From positions 1-41,895 of the forward strand of contig NZ_PZZL01000014.1 of assembly GCF_003046185.1 (NCBI RefSeq): 41,895 bases of DNA, in the 5' to 3' direction. The translations under genes were made by a program, and so were the position numbers. The notes under the pieces are model-generated. The model saw only the letters and a list, made by a program, of their open reading frames with translations. It did not search any database and had not been told where the DNA came from. The stretch comes from Phreatobacter oligotrophus (GTDB lineage: Bacteria; Pseudomonadota; Alphaproteobacteria; Rhizobiales; Phreatobacteraceae). How positions within the stretch are numbered: the stretch's first letter is position 1; the number at the start of each line of letters is the position of its first letter. Positions 34,915-41,895 of the stretch are shown here, piece after piece.

Positions 34915-35070
34915 CCCCACCCTCACCCTCCCCGCTGCGCGGGGAGGGGGACTACCAGCTCCCGCCTTGTTCGCAACGGCGGGGCCAGGCGCGACCGACC
35001 ATGAAGAAGGTGGGACGTCATGGTCCCCCTCTCCTTCGAGCAATGCGAGAAGGGGAGGGTGCGGGTGGGG
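34915..35070. repeat. Intergenic inverted repeat element
   Basis: CCCCACCCTCACCCTCCCC (34915-34933) and GGGGAGGGTGCGGGTGGGG (35052-35070) are 19-bp inverted arms with one mismatch. The left arm itself continues into a hairpin CTCCCCGCTGCGCGGGGAG. It separates the convergent dapE and ubiB genes and may act as a bidirectional terminator. This is another common interspersed repeat type of Rhizobiales. Confidence 0.8.
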
Positions 35071-35100
35071 CCTGCCAGCCGCACCACTTCTCCGGATGGC

Positions 35101-36669
35101 TCACCCCCAGATCAGGTTCGCCGCCAGCAGCGCGGCGATGATCCACAGCGCCACCGTCGAGGAGCGGTTGCGGCGGGCCTCGGCCTCGCCAATGCCCTTG
35201 AGCGAGTCCGGGGCGAGCACGAAGCCCTCGCGGGTCAATTCGTCGATGCGCTCCGACAGCATGGCGGCGCGCGTCAGCAGGGCCGGCGCCTCGGCGATGA
35301 CGCGCCCGACCTCGCGGACGCCGGCGCCCGCCTCCTCGATGCGCCCGACCGGACCGAGATTGCGGGTGATCCACTCGCGCACCACAGGCTCCGAGCTGGT
35401 CCAGATGTCGAGCCGCGGATCGAGCGAGCGGGCGACGCCCTCGACGACCACCATGGTCTTCTGCAGCAGGATCAGCTCCGTGCGGGTCTTCATGTCGAAG
35501 ATCGCCGTCACCTCGAAGAGCAGGGACAGGAGCTTCGCCATGGAAATCTGGTCGGCGGTGCGCGAATGGATCGGCTCGCCGATGGCGCGGATGGCCTGTG
35601 CGAACTCATCGATGGAATGGTGGGCCGGCACATAGCCGGCTTCGAAATGCACCTCGGCGACGCGGCGATACTGCTTGGTGATGAAGCCCAGCAGGATCTC
35701 GGCGAGGAAACGGCGCTCCTTCGGGCCGATGCGGCCCATGATGCCGAAATCGACGGCGACGAGATTGCCATCGCGGTCGGCGAACAGATTGCCCTGGTGC
35801 ATGTCGGCATGGAAGAAGCCGTCGCGCAGCGCATGGCGCAGGAAGCTCTGGATGACGATCTGGCCAAGCGCCCGCGCATCGATGCCGGCGGCGTCGAGGC
35901 CCGCACGATCGCCCAGCTTCAGCCCGTCGATCCATTCGGTGGTGAGGACGGAGCGCCCGGTGCGGTTCCAGTCGACCGAGGGCACGCGGAAGCCGGGATC
36001 GTCCTTGGTCCGCTCCGCCATTTCGGATGCCGCGGCCGCCTCGAGCCTCAGATCAAGCTCGATGGCCATGGAACGGGCGAGGGTGTCGACGATGCCGAGG
36101 GGTTTGAGGCGGCGGCTTGCCGGCACGAGGCGCTCGGCGAGATGGGCGGCGAAGTAGTAGTCGGCGAGATCGGCGCGGAAGCGGTCCGCCACGTTCGGCC
36201 GCAGGATCTTCACCGCCACGTCGCGCTCCACCTCGCCGTCGCGCACCCGGGCCTTATGGACCTGGGCGATGGAGGCGGCGGCGATCGGCGGGCCGAAGGC
36301 GATGAAGGCGGAGGCGACCGGCTCGCCGAGGGTCTCGGCGACGATGGCTTCGGCGGTCGCCTGGTCGAAGGGCGGCACCTTGTCCTGCAGGCTTTCGAGG
36401 TCCCGCGCGATGAGCGGGCCGACCACGTCCGGCCGGGTCGAGAGGAACTGGCCGAGCTTCACATAGGTCGGGCCGAGGCGGGTGAGGGCGGCGGTGAGGC
36501 GATCCGAGCGCGTGCCGGCGCGGCGGCGCTCGATGAGGCGGGCGATGCGCAGGCCGAGCCGGGCCGGCGGCGGCAGCGCCGCGGGATCGACAAGGGCGAG
36601 GACGCCCTCGCGGGCGAAGACGAAGCCGGCCCGCCCCAGGCGGATGGCATGGAGAAGACCTGCGATCAC
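35101..36669 (-). CDS. ubiB: Ubiquinone biosynthesis kinase-like protein UbiB
   Basis: The 522-aa member of the ABC1/ADCK/UbiB family is needed for ubiquinone formation. The N-terminal KxGQ motif is present in GPTYVKLGQFLSTRPDV. AASIAQVHKARV (the alanine-rich nucleotide loop), DVAVKILRPNV (ATP lysine), FFHADMHQGNLFADRDGNLV and AVDFGIMGRI (metal-binding DFG) complete the protein-kinase-like core. A hydrophobic C-terminal helix TVALWIIAALLAANLIWG anchors it to the membrane. It begins 4 nt after the stop of ubiE. Confidence 0.96.
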   Translation of the reverse strand: MIAGLLHAIRLGRAGFVFAREGVLALVDPAALPPPARLGLRIARLIERRRAGTRSDRLTAALTRLGPTYVKLGQFLSTRPDVVGPLIARDLESLQDKVPPFDQATAEAIVAETLGEPVASAFIAFGPPIAAASIAQVHKARVRDGEVERDVAVKILRPNVADRFRADLADYYFAAHLAERLVPASRRLKPLGIVDTLARSMAIELDLRLEAAAASEMAERTKDDPGFRVPSVDWNRTGRSVLTTEWIDGLKLGDRAGLDAAGIDARALGQIVIQSFLRHALRDGFFHADMHQGNLFADRDGNLVAVDFGIMGRIGPKERRFLAEILLGFITKQYRRVAEVHFEAGYVPAHHSIDEFAQAIRAIGEPIHSRTADQISMAKLLSLLFEVTAIFDMKTRTELILLQKTMVVVEGVARSLDPRLDIWTSSEPVVREWITRNLGPVGRIEEAGAGVREVGRVIAEAPALLTRAAMLSERIDELTREGFVLAPDSLKGIGEAEARRNRSSTVALWIIAALLAANLIWG

Positions 36670-36673
36670 GGCG

Positions 36674-37426
36674 TCAGATCTTCCAGCCGCCGGAGAGGCA
36701 GGCGATGCCGCCGGTCATCGGCGTGACCTCGACGCGCGAGAAGCCGGCCTTGGCGATCATGCCGGCGAAGACGTCGTTGCGCGGGAACTTGCGGATGGAT
36801 TCGACGAGATACTGGTAGGGCTGGGCATCGCCGGTGACCATGCGGCCCATGGGCGGGATCACCGTGAACGAATAGGCGTCGTAGACGCGGTCGAGGCCGG
36901 GCACCACGTCGGGCGAGAATTCCAGCACCAGGAGCCGGCCGCCGGGGCGCAGCACGCGATAGGCCTCGTCGAGCGCCTTCTGGATGCGCGGCACGTTCCG
37001 GATGCCGAAGGCGATGGTGTAGCCGTCGAAATGCGAGGAGGGGAACGGCAGGTCCTCGGCATTGCCCTGGACGAAGGTGACGCGGTCCGACAGGCCGCGC
37101 TTGTCGGCGCGGCCCTGGCCGACCTTCAGCATCTCGCCGTTGATGTCGCAGACGGTGGCGGTGGCGCGCTCGCCGGCACCGACCACCTTGAAGGCGACGT
37201 CGCCCGTGCCGCCGGCCACATCGAGGTGGCGGAAGGGCCGCGTCTTCGACAGACCGAGCCGTGTCACCATCACGTCCTTCCAGACGCGGTGGAGGCCGGC
37301 CGACATCATGTCGTTCATCAGGTCATAGCGCGCCGCGACCTTGTGGAAGACGTCGTCCACGAGGTCTTGCTTGGCGTCGAGGTCGACGCGGCGGAATCCG
37401 AAATCGGTCTGGGCGGCTGCTGACAT
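36674..37426 (-). CDS. ubiE: Ubiquinone/menaquinone methyltransferase UbiE
   Basis: The 250-aa SAM-dependent C-methyltransferase acts on the quinone ring. SAM-binding motif I is [15 protein letters not shown]; the family stretches [40 protein letters not shown] and [16 protein letters not shown] are all present, and the C-terminus [10 protein letters not shown] with [12 protein letters not shown] is standard. The ATG at 37426 is preceded by AGGA at 7 nt; a longer frame to 37456 has no family support. Operon with ubiB. mutM, often upstream in relatives, is not there. Confidence 0.97.
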   Translation of the reverse strand: MSAAAQTDFGFRRVDLDAKQDLVDDVFHKVAARYDLMNDMMSAGLHRVWKDVMVTRLGLSKTRPFRHLDVAGGTGDVAFKVVGAGERATATVCDINGEMLKVGQGRADKRGLSDRVTFVQGNAEDLPFPSSHFDGYTIAFGIRNVPRIQKALDEAYRVLRPGGRLLVLEFSPDVVPGLDRVYDAYSFTVIPPMGRMVTGDAQPYQYLVESIRKFPRNDVFAGMIAKAGFSRVEVTPMTGGIACLSGGWKI

Positions 37427-37681
37427 GGCCAGGTCCTGTAAGGTTGGCCGGACCATAGCGGAATGGTCCTGCCGGCGCTATGTGGGGCGGAACGTGGCGT
37501 TAGCCCAGTCGCCGTGCCTGACATGGGGCGTTTGCCCGCCGCAGCGGGAGTGAACCCGCGCACGATCTTTGGCGGGCTCCTTGCACGGCAGGCATTTTGA
37601 TGCTGCGATGCAACATGTGCCTGCCCCATGGGTTGATGGTCGTCATCGCTGAGTCGGCATGACCGACGAGGACAGCTTGCG
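37427..37681. promoter_or_regulatory. Divergent control region with hairpin
   Basis: This 255-nt region drives ubiE to the left and the esterase to the right. GGCAGGC (37587-37593) and GCCTGCC (37619-37625) form a stem-loop in the esterase leader. CATGGGGC (37522-37529) and GCCCCATG (37623-37630) are also inverted copies, so alternative foldings are possible. I could not fix promoter boxes with confidence. Confidence 0.4.
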
Positions 37682-38800
37682 ATGCGTTCCCTTTCCGATC
37701 TGATCAGCCGGTTGAAGACGGCCCGCGGGCAGCCCTCGCTGCACCCGGCCGTCCCCTCCCGCCTCACCGCGCTGGGCGGCTTTGGCGCCAATCCCGGGGA
37801 TCTGGCCGCCTTCTGCTACGTCCCCGAGGGCTTGCCGGCCGGGGCGCCGCTGGTCGTCGCACTCCACGGCTGCACGCAGACCGCCGCCGACTACGATCAC
37901 GGCACGGGCTGGTCCCGGCTGGCGGACCTGGAGCGCTTTGCCGTTCTGTTTCCCGAGCAGCAGCGGTCGAACAATCCCAATCTCTGCTTCAACTGGTTCG
38001 CTCCTGGCGATGTCGCGCGAGAGTCCGGCGAGGCGCTGTCGATCGCCCGGATGATCCGCACCATGATCAGCCTTCACGGGCTGGACCGGGACCGGGTCTT
38101 CGTCACCGGCCTCTCCGCCGGCGGCGCCATGGCGGCCGCCATGCTCGCCACCTATCCCGAACTCTTCGCGAGCGGCGCGATCATTGCGGGGCTCCCCTTC
38201 GGTTCCGCCGCGTCCGTGCCCGAGGCTTTCGACCGGATGCGCGGCCATGGGCTGCCCGCGCGGCGCGACCTCGAGAGCAAGGTGCGGCAGGCCTCCAGCC
38301 ATCCGGGCCCCTGGCCGACGCTGTCGCTGTGGCATGGGGCCGCGGACATGACCGTGGCACCCGCCAACATGGATGCCCTCGTCGCGCAATGGAGCCGCTT
38401 GCATGGCGTCGAACAGGTCGACGCCGCGCAGACCAGTCTCGGCCCGCATACCCGCCGCGTCTGGCACGACGCGGCAGGGTCGCCGCGGATCGAGGCGTTC
38501 AGCATTGCCGGCATGGGCCATGGCGCGCCGCTCGACGGCGCCGGCGGCCTCGGCAGCACGGGGCCCTTCATGCTCGATGCCGGGATCTCCTCGACGCTCC
38601 ATATCGCGCGCTTCTGGCAATTGACGACAGCCGAGACCGTGCAGTCCTCCTCCGCCCCCAGCGAGAGCGTCACACCCTCCCTGTCCCCGGGCCGTCCCTT
38701 TGCTGACCGATCCGTTCCGCAGTGGACACCTCCCTCGGCGACCGGGGGCGTCGGCAAGATCATCGAGGATGCGCTGAGGGCCGCCGGCCTGATGCGGTAA
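37682..38800 (+). CDS. PHB-depolymerase-type esterase (α/β-hydrolase)
   Basis: The 372-aa hydrolase is of the extracellular PHB depolymerase/feruloyl esterase-like family. PLVVALHGCTQTAADYDHGT carries the oxyanion region, FVTGLSAGGAMAAAM the nucleophile (Ser145 in GLSAGG), LWHGAADMTVAPANMD an Asp, and AGMGHGAPLDG the His. The typical cysteine CFNWF motif is present. There is no obvious signal peptide, so the location is unclear; the last 60 residues are a Ser/Pro-rich tail ending in a short helix. Substrate may be a polyester or a small ester; this cannot be told from sequence. Confidence 0.9.
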   Translation: MRSLSDLISRLKTARGQPSLHPAVPSRLTALGGFGANPGDLAAFCYVPEGLPAGAPLVVALHGCTQTAADYDHGTGWSRLADLERFAVLFPEQQRSNNPNLCFNWFAPGDVARESGEALSIARMIRTMISLHGLDRDRVFVTGLSAGGAMAAAMLATYPELFASGAIIAGLPFGSAASVPEAFDRMRGHGLPARRDLESKVRQASSHPGPWPTLSLWHGAADMTVAPANMDALVAQWSRLHGVEQVDAAQTSLGPHTRRVWHDAAGSPRIEAFSIAGMGHGAPLDGAGGLGSTGPFMLDAGISSTLHIARFWQLTTAETVQSSSAPSESVTPSLSPGRPFADRSVPQWTPPSATGGVGKIIEDALRAAGLMR

Positions 38801-38828
38801 CCGGGCTCGGTTGCGGCCGGCGCGTCGT

Positions 38829-38856
38829 GCGCATAGAAAAACGCATCCCGCGCATA
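38829..38856. repeat. Direct repeat upstream of the histidine kinase gene
   Basis: GCGCATA occurs at 38829-38835 and 38850-38856, each followed by an A-rich tract (GAAAA, AAAT). The spacing of 21 bp, two helical turns, puts both copies on one face of the DNA, about 45-70 bp before the start codon, as expected for an activator or repressor pair. Confidence 0.4.
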
Positions 38857-38900
38857 AAATCGGTGTAACCTGCCAAGCTTCACAACCTGTCGGCTGCCCC

Positions 38901-39884
38901 ATGTCGCTGAGCTCCTGGACGCCCGACAGCCTGCGCCGCGCCATCCAGGCCGCGGGGGTCTCGCTGTGGTCCTGGCACGTCGCCGACGACCGCTTCGACA
39001 TGGACGAGCAGGGTTTCGTGATGTGGGCCGTCGAGCCCACGGACGCCCTGCGCTTCGAGGATCTCTCAGCCCGCATCCACCCCGCCGACAGGGACCGCGT
39101 GCGCGCCGCCTTCGCGGCGACGCGCGGCATCGAGGGCTCCTACGAGACCGACTTCCGCATCATGATCGGCGACGAGATCCGCTGGATATCGGCCCGCGGC
39201 CTTGGCAGCGATATCGGCATGCACCAGGGGTTCATGTACGGCATCTTCCTCGACGTGACCGGGCGCAAGCAGGCCGAAGAGGGCCACGAGCTCCTCGCCG
39301 GCGAGATGAGCCATCGGGTGAAGAACCTGCTGGCCATCGCCTCGGGGCTCACCCAGATCGCCTCGCGGTCCTGCACCACGGCGGCCGACATGGCGAAGGA
39401 CCTGACCAGCCGCCTGACGGCGCTCGGGCGGGCGCATGATCTCGTCCGCCCGCTTCCCGGCCACCAGGGCAAGGCAGCCCTGCTCGGTGATCTGCTGGTG
39501 ATCCTGCTGTCGCCTTACGAGGACCTCGGCGCCTTCAGCGGCCGCATCCGGGTGGCGGTGCCGCGCATGGGCGTCGGCGAGGGCGCCGCGACCACCCTCG
39601 CGCTCGTCCTGCACGAGCTGGCGACCAATTCCGTGAAGTACGGGGCGCTGTCATCGGACACGGGCACGCTCGATCTGTCCGGCGCGCTGGAGGGCGACAA
39701 GCTCAAGATCGTCTGGCTGGAGCGGGGAGGCCCCCGCGTCGATCGCCCCACCAATGGCGGCTACGGGGGCCAGCTGGTGACGCGGAGCGTCAACGGCCAT
39801 CTCGGCGGCTCCATCGACTATGCCTGGGAGCCTGATGGCCTTGTCGTGACCCTGATGGTCACCGCTTCGAAACTGGCGAATTAG
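38901..39884 (+). CDS. Soluble HWE-family sensor histidine kinase with PAS domain
   Basis: A 327-aa cytoplasmic kinase. Residues about 15-125 form a PAS sensor domain (SLWSWHVADDRFDMDEQGF, then RWISARGLG, ending FLDVTGRKQAEE). The phosphoacceptor His138 is in GEMSHRVKNLLAIASGL. The ATPase part has LVLHELATNSVKYGALS and the defining W-x-E in KIVWLERGGP, followed by GYGGQLVTRSVNGHLGG. HWE kinases often feed the general stress or light responses of alphaproteobacteria. No response regulator gene is adjacent, so the partner is elsewhere. The start at 38901 follows from family alignment; direct repeats lie upstream. Confidence 0.92.
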   Translation: MSLSSWTPDSLRRAIQAAGVSLWSWHVADDRFDMDEQGFVMWAVEPTDALRFEDLSARIHPADRDRVRAAFAATRGIEGSYETDFRIMIGDEIRWISARGLGSDIGMHQGFMYGIFLDVTGRKQAEEGHELLAGEMSHRVKNLLAIASGLTQIASRSCTTAADMAKDLTSRLTALGRAHDLVRPLPGHQGKAALLGDLLVILLSPYEDLGAFSGRIRVAVPRMGVGEGAATTLALVLHELATNSVKYGALSSDTGTLDLSGALEGDKLKIVWLERGGPRVDRPTNGGYGGQLVTRSVNGHLGGSIDYAWEPDGLVVTLMVTASKLAN

Positions 39885-40461
39885 ACGGCTCTCATTCCCG
39901 AAGATGTGAACGTTCCTACGTATTATTTTACCGCTATGCGACAAACTGCCATCTGATCAACGAATATCTCATCGCGTAGATGGTGCACACGCCTTGATCG
40001 GCTGATTTGCTTCAGTGTCGTCATCGCTTCGTGCATCAATAAATCCTTTACGTTTGGTTTTATTTTTGCGGGCGAGGCGCATGCCGGTTTTTTAAGGCCT
40101 CGCTTGAGCAGTGGAGACTACGACCTAGCGATTTAAAGCCTTTGATATATTGCGCATGGTTCATGCGCATGGAGGCGCGGGCCCCTCTGGCGAGATCATC
40201 CGGCGATCTCGCGATGTCGCGACCTGACGACCTTTCTGCGCCGGTCCGATTGGCAAGACCATGACTGACCGAACTCGTTCTGACGCCCCGCGTGAGCCTG
40301 ACGTGCCCGCTGGGAGCTCCCTGGCCCGTGAACCGGCAAGGGGCCGTGTGCCGCATCGGCCACCGCCCCCTGGTCATCGCCGCGCCTGACCCGCTTCCCT
40401 CACCCCGACCTTCCCGATCGCCCCCGCACCGCGGCGGGCGCCTCTCACCGTTTGCAAAGCC
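39885..40461. other. 577-nt intergenic region, no gene seen
   Basis: The first half (about 39896-40070) is clearly richer in A+T than its surroundings, and the second half returns to high GC. A weak hairpin GCGAGGC / GCCTCGC (40072-40078 and 40097-40103) spans a T-run. A 105-codon minus-strand frame (40060-40377) has no recognisable family features and I do not call it. The region could hold the promoter of the efflux operon or an undetected small RNA. Confidence 0.5.
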
Positions 40462-41601
40462 ATGACCCGTCTGTTCCTTCGACCTGCCGCAGCCTCGCTG
40501 CTCATCGCCCTGTCCGTCATCCCCACGGGCCGCGCCGCAGCCCTTGAGTCATCTACGGCCCTCCGGCCCGTGCCCCTGTCCATCGATGAACGGGCGGTGC
40601 GCGCCGCCGGCATCCAGTTGAGCCCCATCCAGCCGGAATCCGGGGCCACCGACCTGTCGTTCCCCGGCATGGTGGCCGTTCCGCCCCAGCAGATCCGGGT
40701 GGTCGCCGCCCCCGCCGCGGGCCTCGTCGAAACCGTGCTCGTGGCCCCGGACGAGGCCGTGCGAAAGGGCCAGGTCATCGCCACCATGCGCTCGCCCGAG
40801 CTGATCGAGGCGCAGCGCGGTTTCCTCACCGCCATTGCCGACGAGAGCCTCGCCCAGGACCGGCTGCGCCGCTCCCGCTCGCTCCATGAAAGCCGGGTGA
40901 TCCCCGAGCGCGACCTGCGCGTCGCCGAGACCGAGGCGACGAATGCCGCTGCGAAGCTCGACGAGCAGATCCAGCTGCTGAAGCTCATCGGCATGGCGGA
41001 TGAGGGCGTCGAGACGCTGCGGCGGACGCGCCGGCTGATGGCCTCCCTGGAGATGCGCGCGCCGATGGACGGCGTCGTGACCATTCGTCACGCCAGCGCC
41101 GGCGAGCGTGTCGTCGCGTCGTCGCCGATCTTCACTATTGCCGACCTCAGCCCGCTCTGGGTCAATATCCAGGTACCGGCGACGCGCCTCGGCGCCTTGC
41201 AGGTCGGCTCCCGCGTCATCCTGCCGACCCAAGGGGCGCAGGGCCGCGTCATCCGCATCGGCCGGACCGTCGATGCCGCGACCCAGTCGGTCGCGGTGGT
41301 TGCCGAGGTCGACACCAATGGCGGCAGCGTGAGGCCTGGCCTCGCCGTGAACGTCTCCGTCCGTGTGGAGCAGAGCGGGCTGGCCCAGTGGCTGGCGCCG
41401 CCCTCAGGCGTGGTGCGCCATCGCGACCGGACCTGGGTCTTCACCCGCAATGCCAGCGGCTTCCTCGCCGTGCCGGTGCAGGTCGTCGCCGAGACGGCGC
41501 GCGGCGTGGCGTTCCGCGCCGACCTTCCGCCGGGCACCGAGATCGCCACCCGCGGCCTCCTCGCCCTCGTCGCCGAACTCTCCGAGACCGGGGAGGAGTG
41601 A
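40462..41601 (+). CDS. RND efflux periplasmic adaptor (CusB/CzcB type)
   Basis: A 379-aa membrane-fusion protein that should link an inner-membrane RND pump to an outer-membrane channel. Signal peptide MTRLFLRPAAASLLIALSVI, then a β-barrel/lipoyl arrangement: VVAAPAAGLVETVLVAPDEA with VRKGQVIATMRSPELIEAQR, a helical hairpin (about residues 115-185), then MRAPMDGVVTIRHASAGERV and the C-terminal barrel. The closeness of a CusA/CzcA-type pump gene (4 nt later) points to heavy-metal efflux. The His/Met-rich metal site of CusB is not obvious, so the metal is unknown. Confidence 0.9.
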   Translation: MTRLFLRPAAASLLIALSVIPTGRAAALESSTALRPVPLSIDERAVRAAGIQLSPIQPESGATDLSFPGMVAVPPQQIRVVAAPAAGLVETVLVAPDEAVRKGQVIATMRSPELIEAQRGFLTAIADESLAQDRLRRSRSLHESRVIPERDLRVAETEATNAAAKLDEQIQLLKLIGMADEGVETLRRTRRLMASLEMRAPMDGVVTIRHASAGERVVASSPIFTIADLSPLWVNIQVPATRLGALQVGSRVILPTQGAQGRVIRIGRTVDAATQSVAVVAEVDTNGGSVRPGLAVNVSVRVEQSGLAQWLAPPSGVVRHRDRTWVFTRNASGFLAVPVQVVAETARGVAFRADLPPGTEIATRGLLALVAELSETGEE

Positions 41602-41605
41602 GGCC

Positions 41606-41895
41606 ATGCTCGGACGCCTGACCGAGCTGGCCCTGCGCCAGCGCCTCATCGCTTTCATTGCCGCCATCGCGCTCGTCGCCTGGGGCGCCAACGCCTATCT
41701 GAAGCTGCCCATCGACGCGTTCCCCGATGTCGCGCCGACGCAGGTGCTCGTCTCCATGCGCGCCGCCGGCCTGACGCCGGAGGAGCTCGAAAGCCGTGTC
41801 ACCGCGCCCATCGAGATCGCCGCGCGTGGCATTCCCAACCTCGTCCACATGCGCTCCGTCACCCGCTATTCGGTGGCGCTGCTGACCTTCGAGTT
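41606..41895 (+). CDS. Heavy-metal RND efflux pump, CusA/CzcA family (5' part only)
   Basis: Only the first 96 codons lie in the window; the frame is open to the right edge. MLGRLTELALRQRLIAFIAA is the usual first transmembrane helix, followed by LKLPIDAFPDVAPTQVLVSM, AAGLTPEELESRVTAPIEI and GIPNLVHMRSVTRYSVALL, which are characteristic of the HME subfamily of RND pumps. GGGAGGAG of the preceding gene's end serves as ribosome-binding site. The substrate-determining residues are outside the window. Confidence 0.93.
   Translation, partial: MLGRLTELALRQRLIAFIAAIALVAWGANAYLKLPIDAFPDVAPTQVLVSMRAAGLTPEELESRVTAPIEIAARGIPNLVHMRSVTRYSVALLTFE

Noticed and set aside
40060-40377. 105-codon minus-strand ORF in the gap before the efflux operon
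   Set aside because: Its translation has no recognisable motif, it has no clear ribosome-binding site, and composition changes partway through it.

Overview
The window is GC-rich chromosomal DNA from an alphaproteobacterium, most likely a member of Hyphomicrobiales (Rhizobiales). The evidence is the gene families and pairings (hrcA divergent from rph, ubiE-ubiB, the cisplatin-response DNA ligase with its exonuclease, dapD-dapE, an HWE-type histidine kinase) together with the short palindromic intergenic repeats that litter such genomes. I could not do a database comparison, so no genus is claimed.

Layout. Bases 1-2532 are the end of an integrated element: IS-like repeat debris, an unknown ORF, a P4-type tyrosine integrase, and a 48-nt copy of the 3' half of a tRNA-Arg gene that looks like the attachment site. 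Next comes a minus-strand run: a three-gene module of coiled-coil proteins (5094-6311, 4097-5041, 2616-4085), a secreted SGNH hydrolase, an AbrB-type membrane protein, an Rnk/GreA-type RNA-polymerase-binding protein, and the DNA ligase/exonuclease pair with a 4-nt overlap. Divergent from these are a small membrane protein, a SCO1/SenC copper chaperone and RmuC. Bases 13881-14459 hold three copies of a repeat with perfect 45-bp cores; two of them flank, as inverted repeats, a GIY-YIG endonuclease gene broken by one TAG codon. The chaperone genes dnaK-dnaJ follow (minus strand), with a heat-shock-type promoter and an intergenic hairpin, then a secreted protein and AlkB, a VOC protein, HrcA, RNase PH, a small membrane protein and RdgB.

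A TPP riboswitch precedes thiC. Directly after thiC sits one AT-rich, foreign-looking 674-aa gene with a PD-(D/E)XK-like nuclease core, the best candidate here for an undescribed (possibly defence) gene. Beyond it are a zinc-free medium-chain reductase, a PIG-V-type mannosyltransferase, a second VOC protein, a CNNM/CorC-type transporter, the lysine/peptidoglycan operon dapD-DUF805-DUF805-dapE, ubiE-ubiB for ubiquinone, a PHB-depolymerase-type esterase, an HWE histidine kinase, and the start of a CusB-CusA type metal efflux operon that runs off the right edge.

Most of the window is housekeeping: proteostasis, lysine and thiamine synthesis, ubiquinone, nucleotide hygiene and DNA repair. The accessory parts are the left-end island, the GIY-YIG repeat element, the AT-rich nuclease gene and the uncharacterised coiled-coil module.
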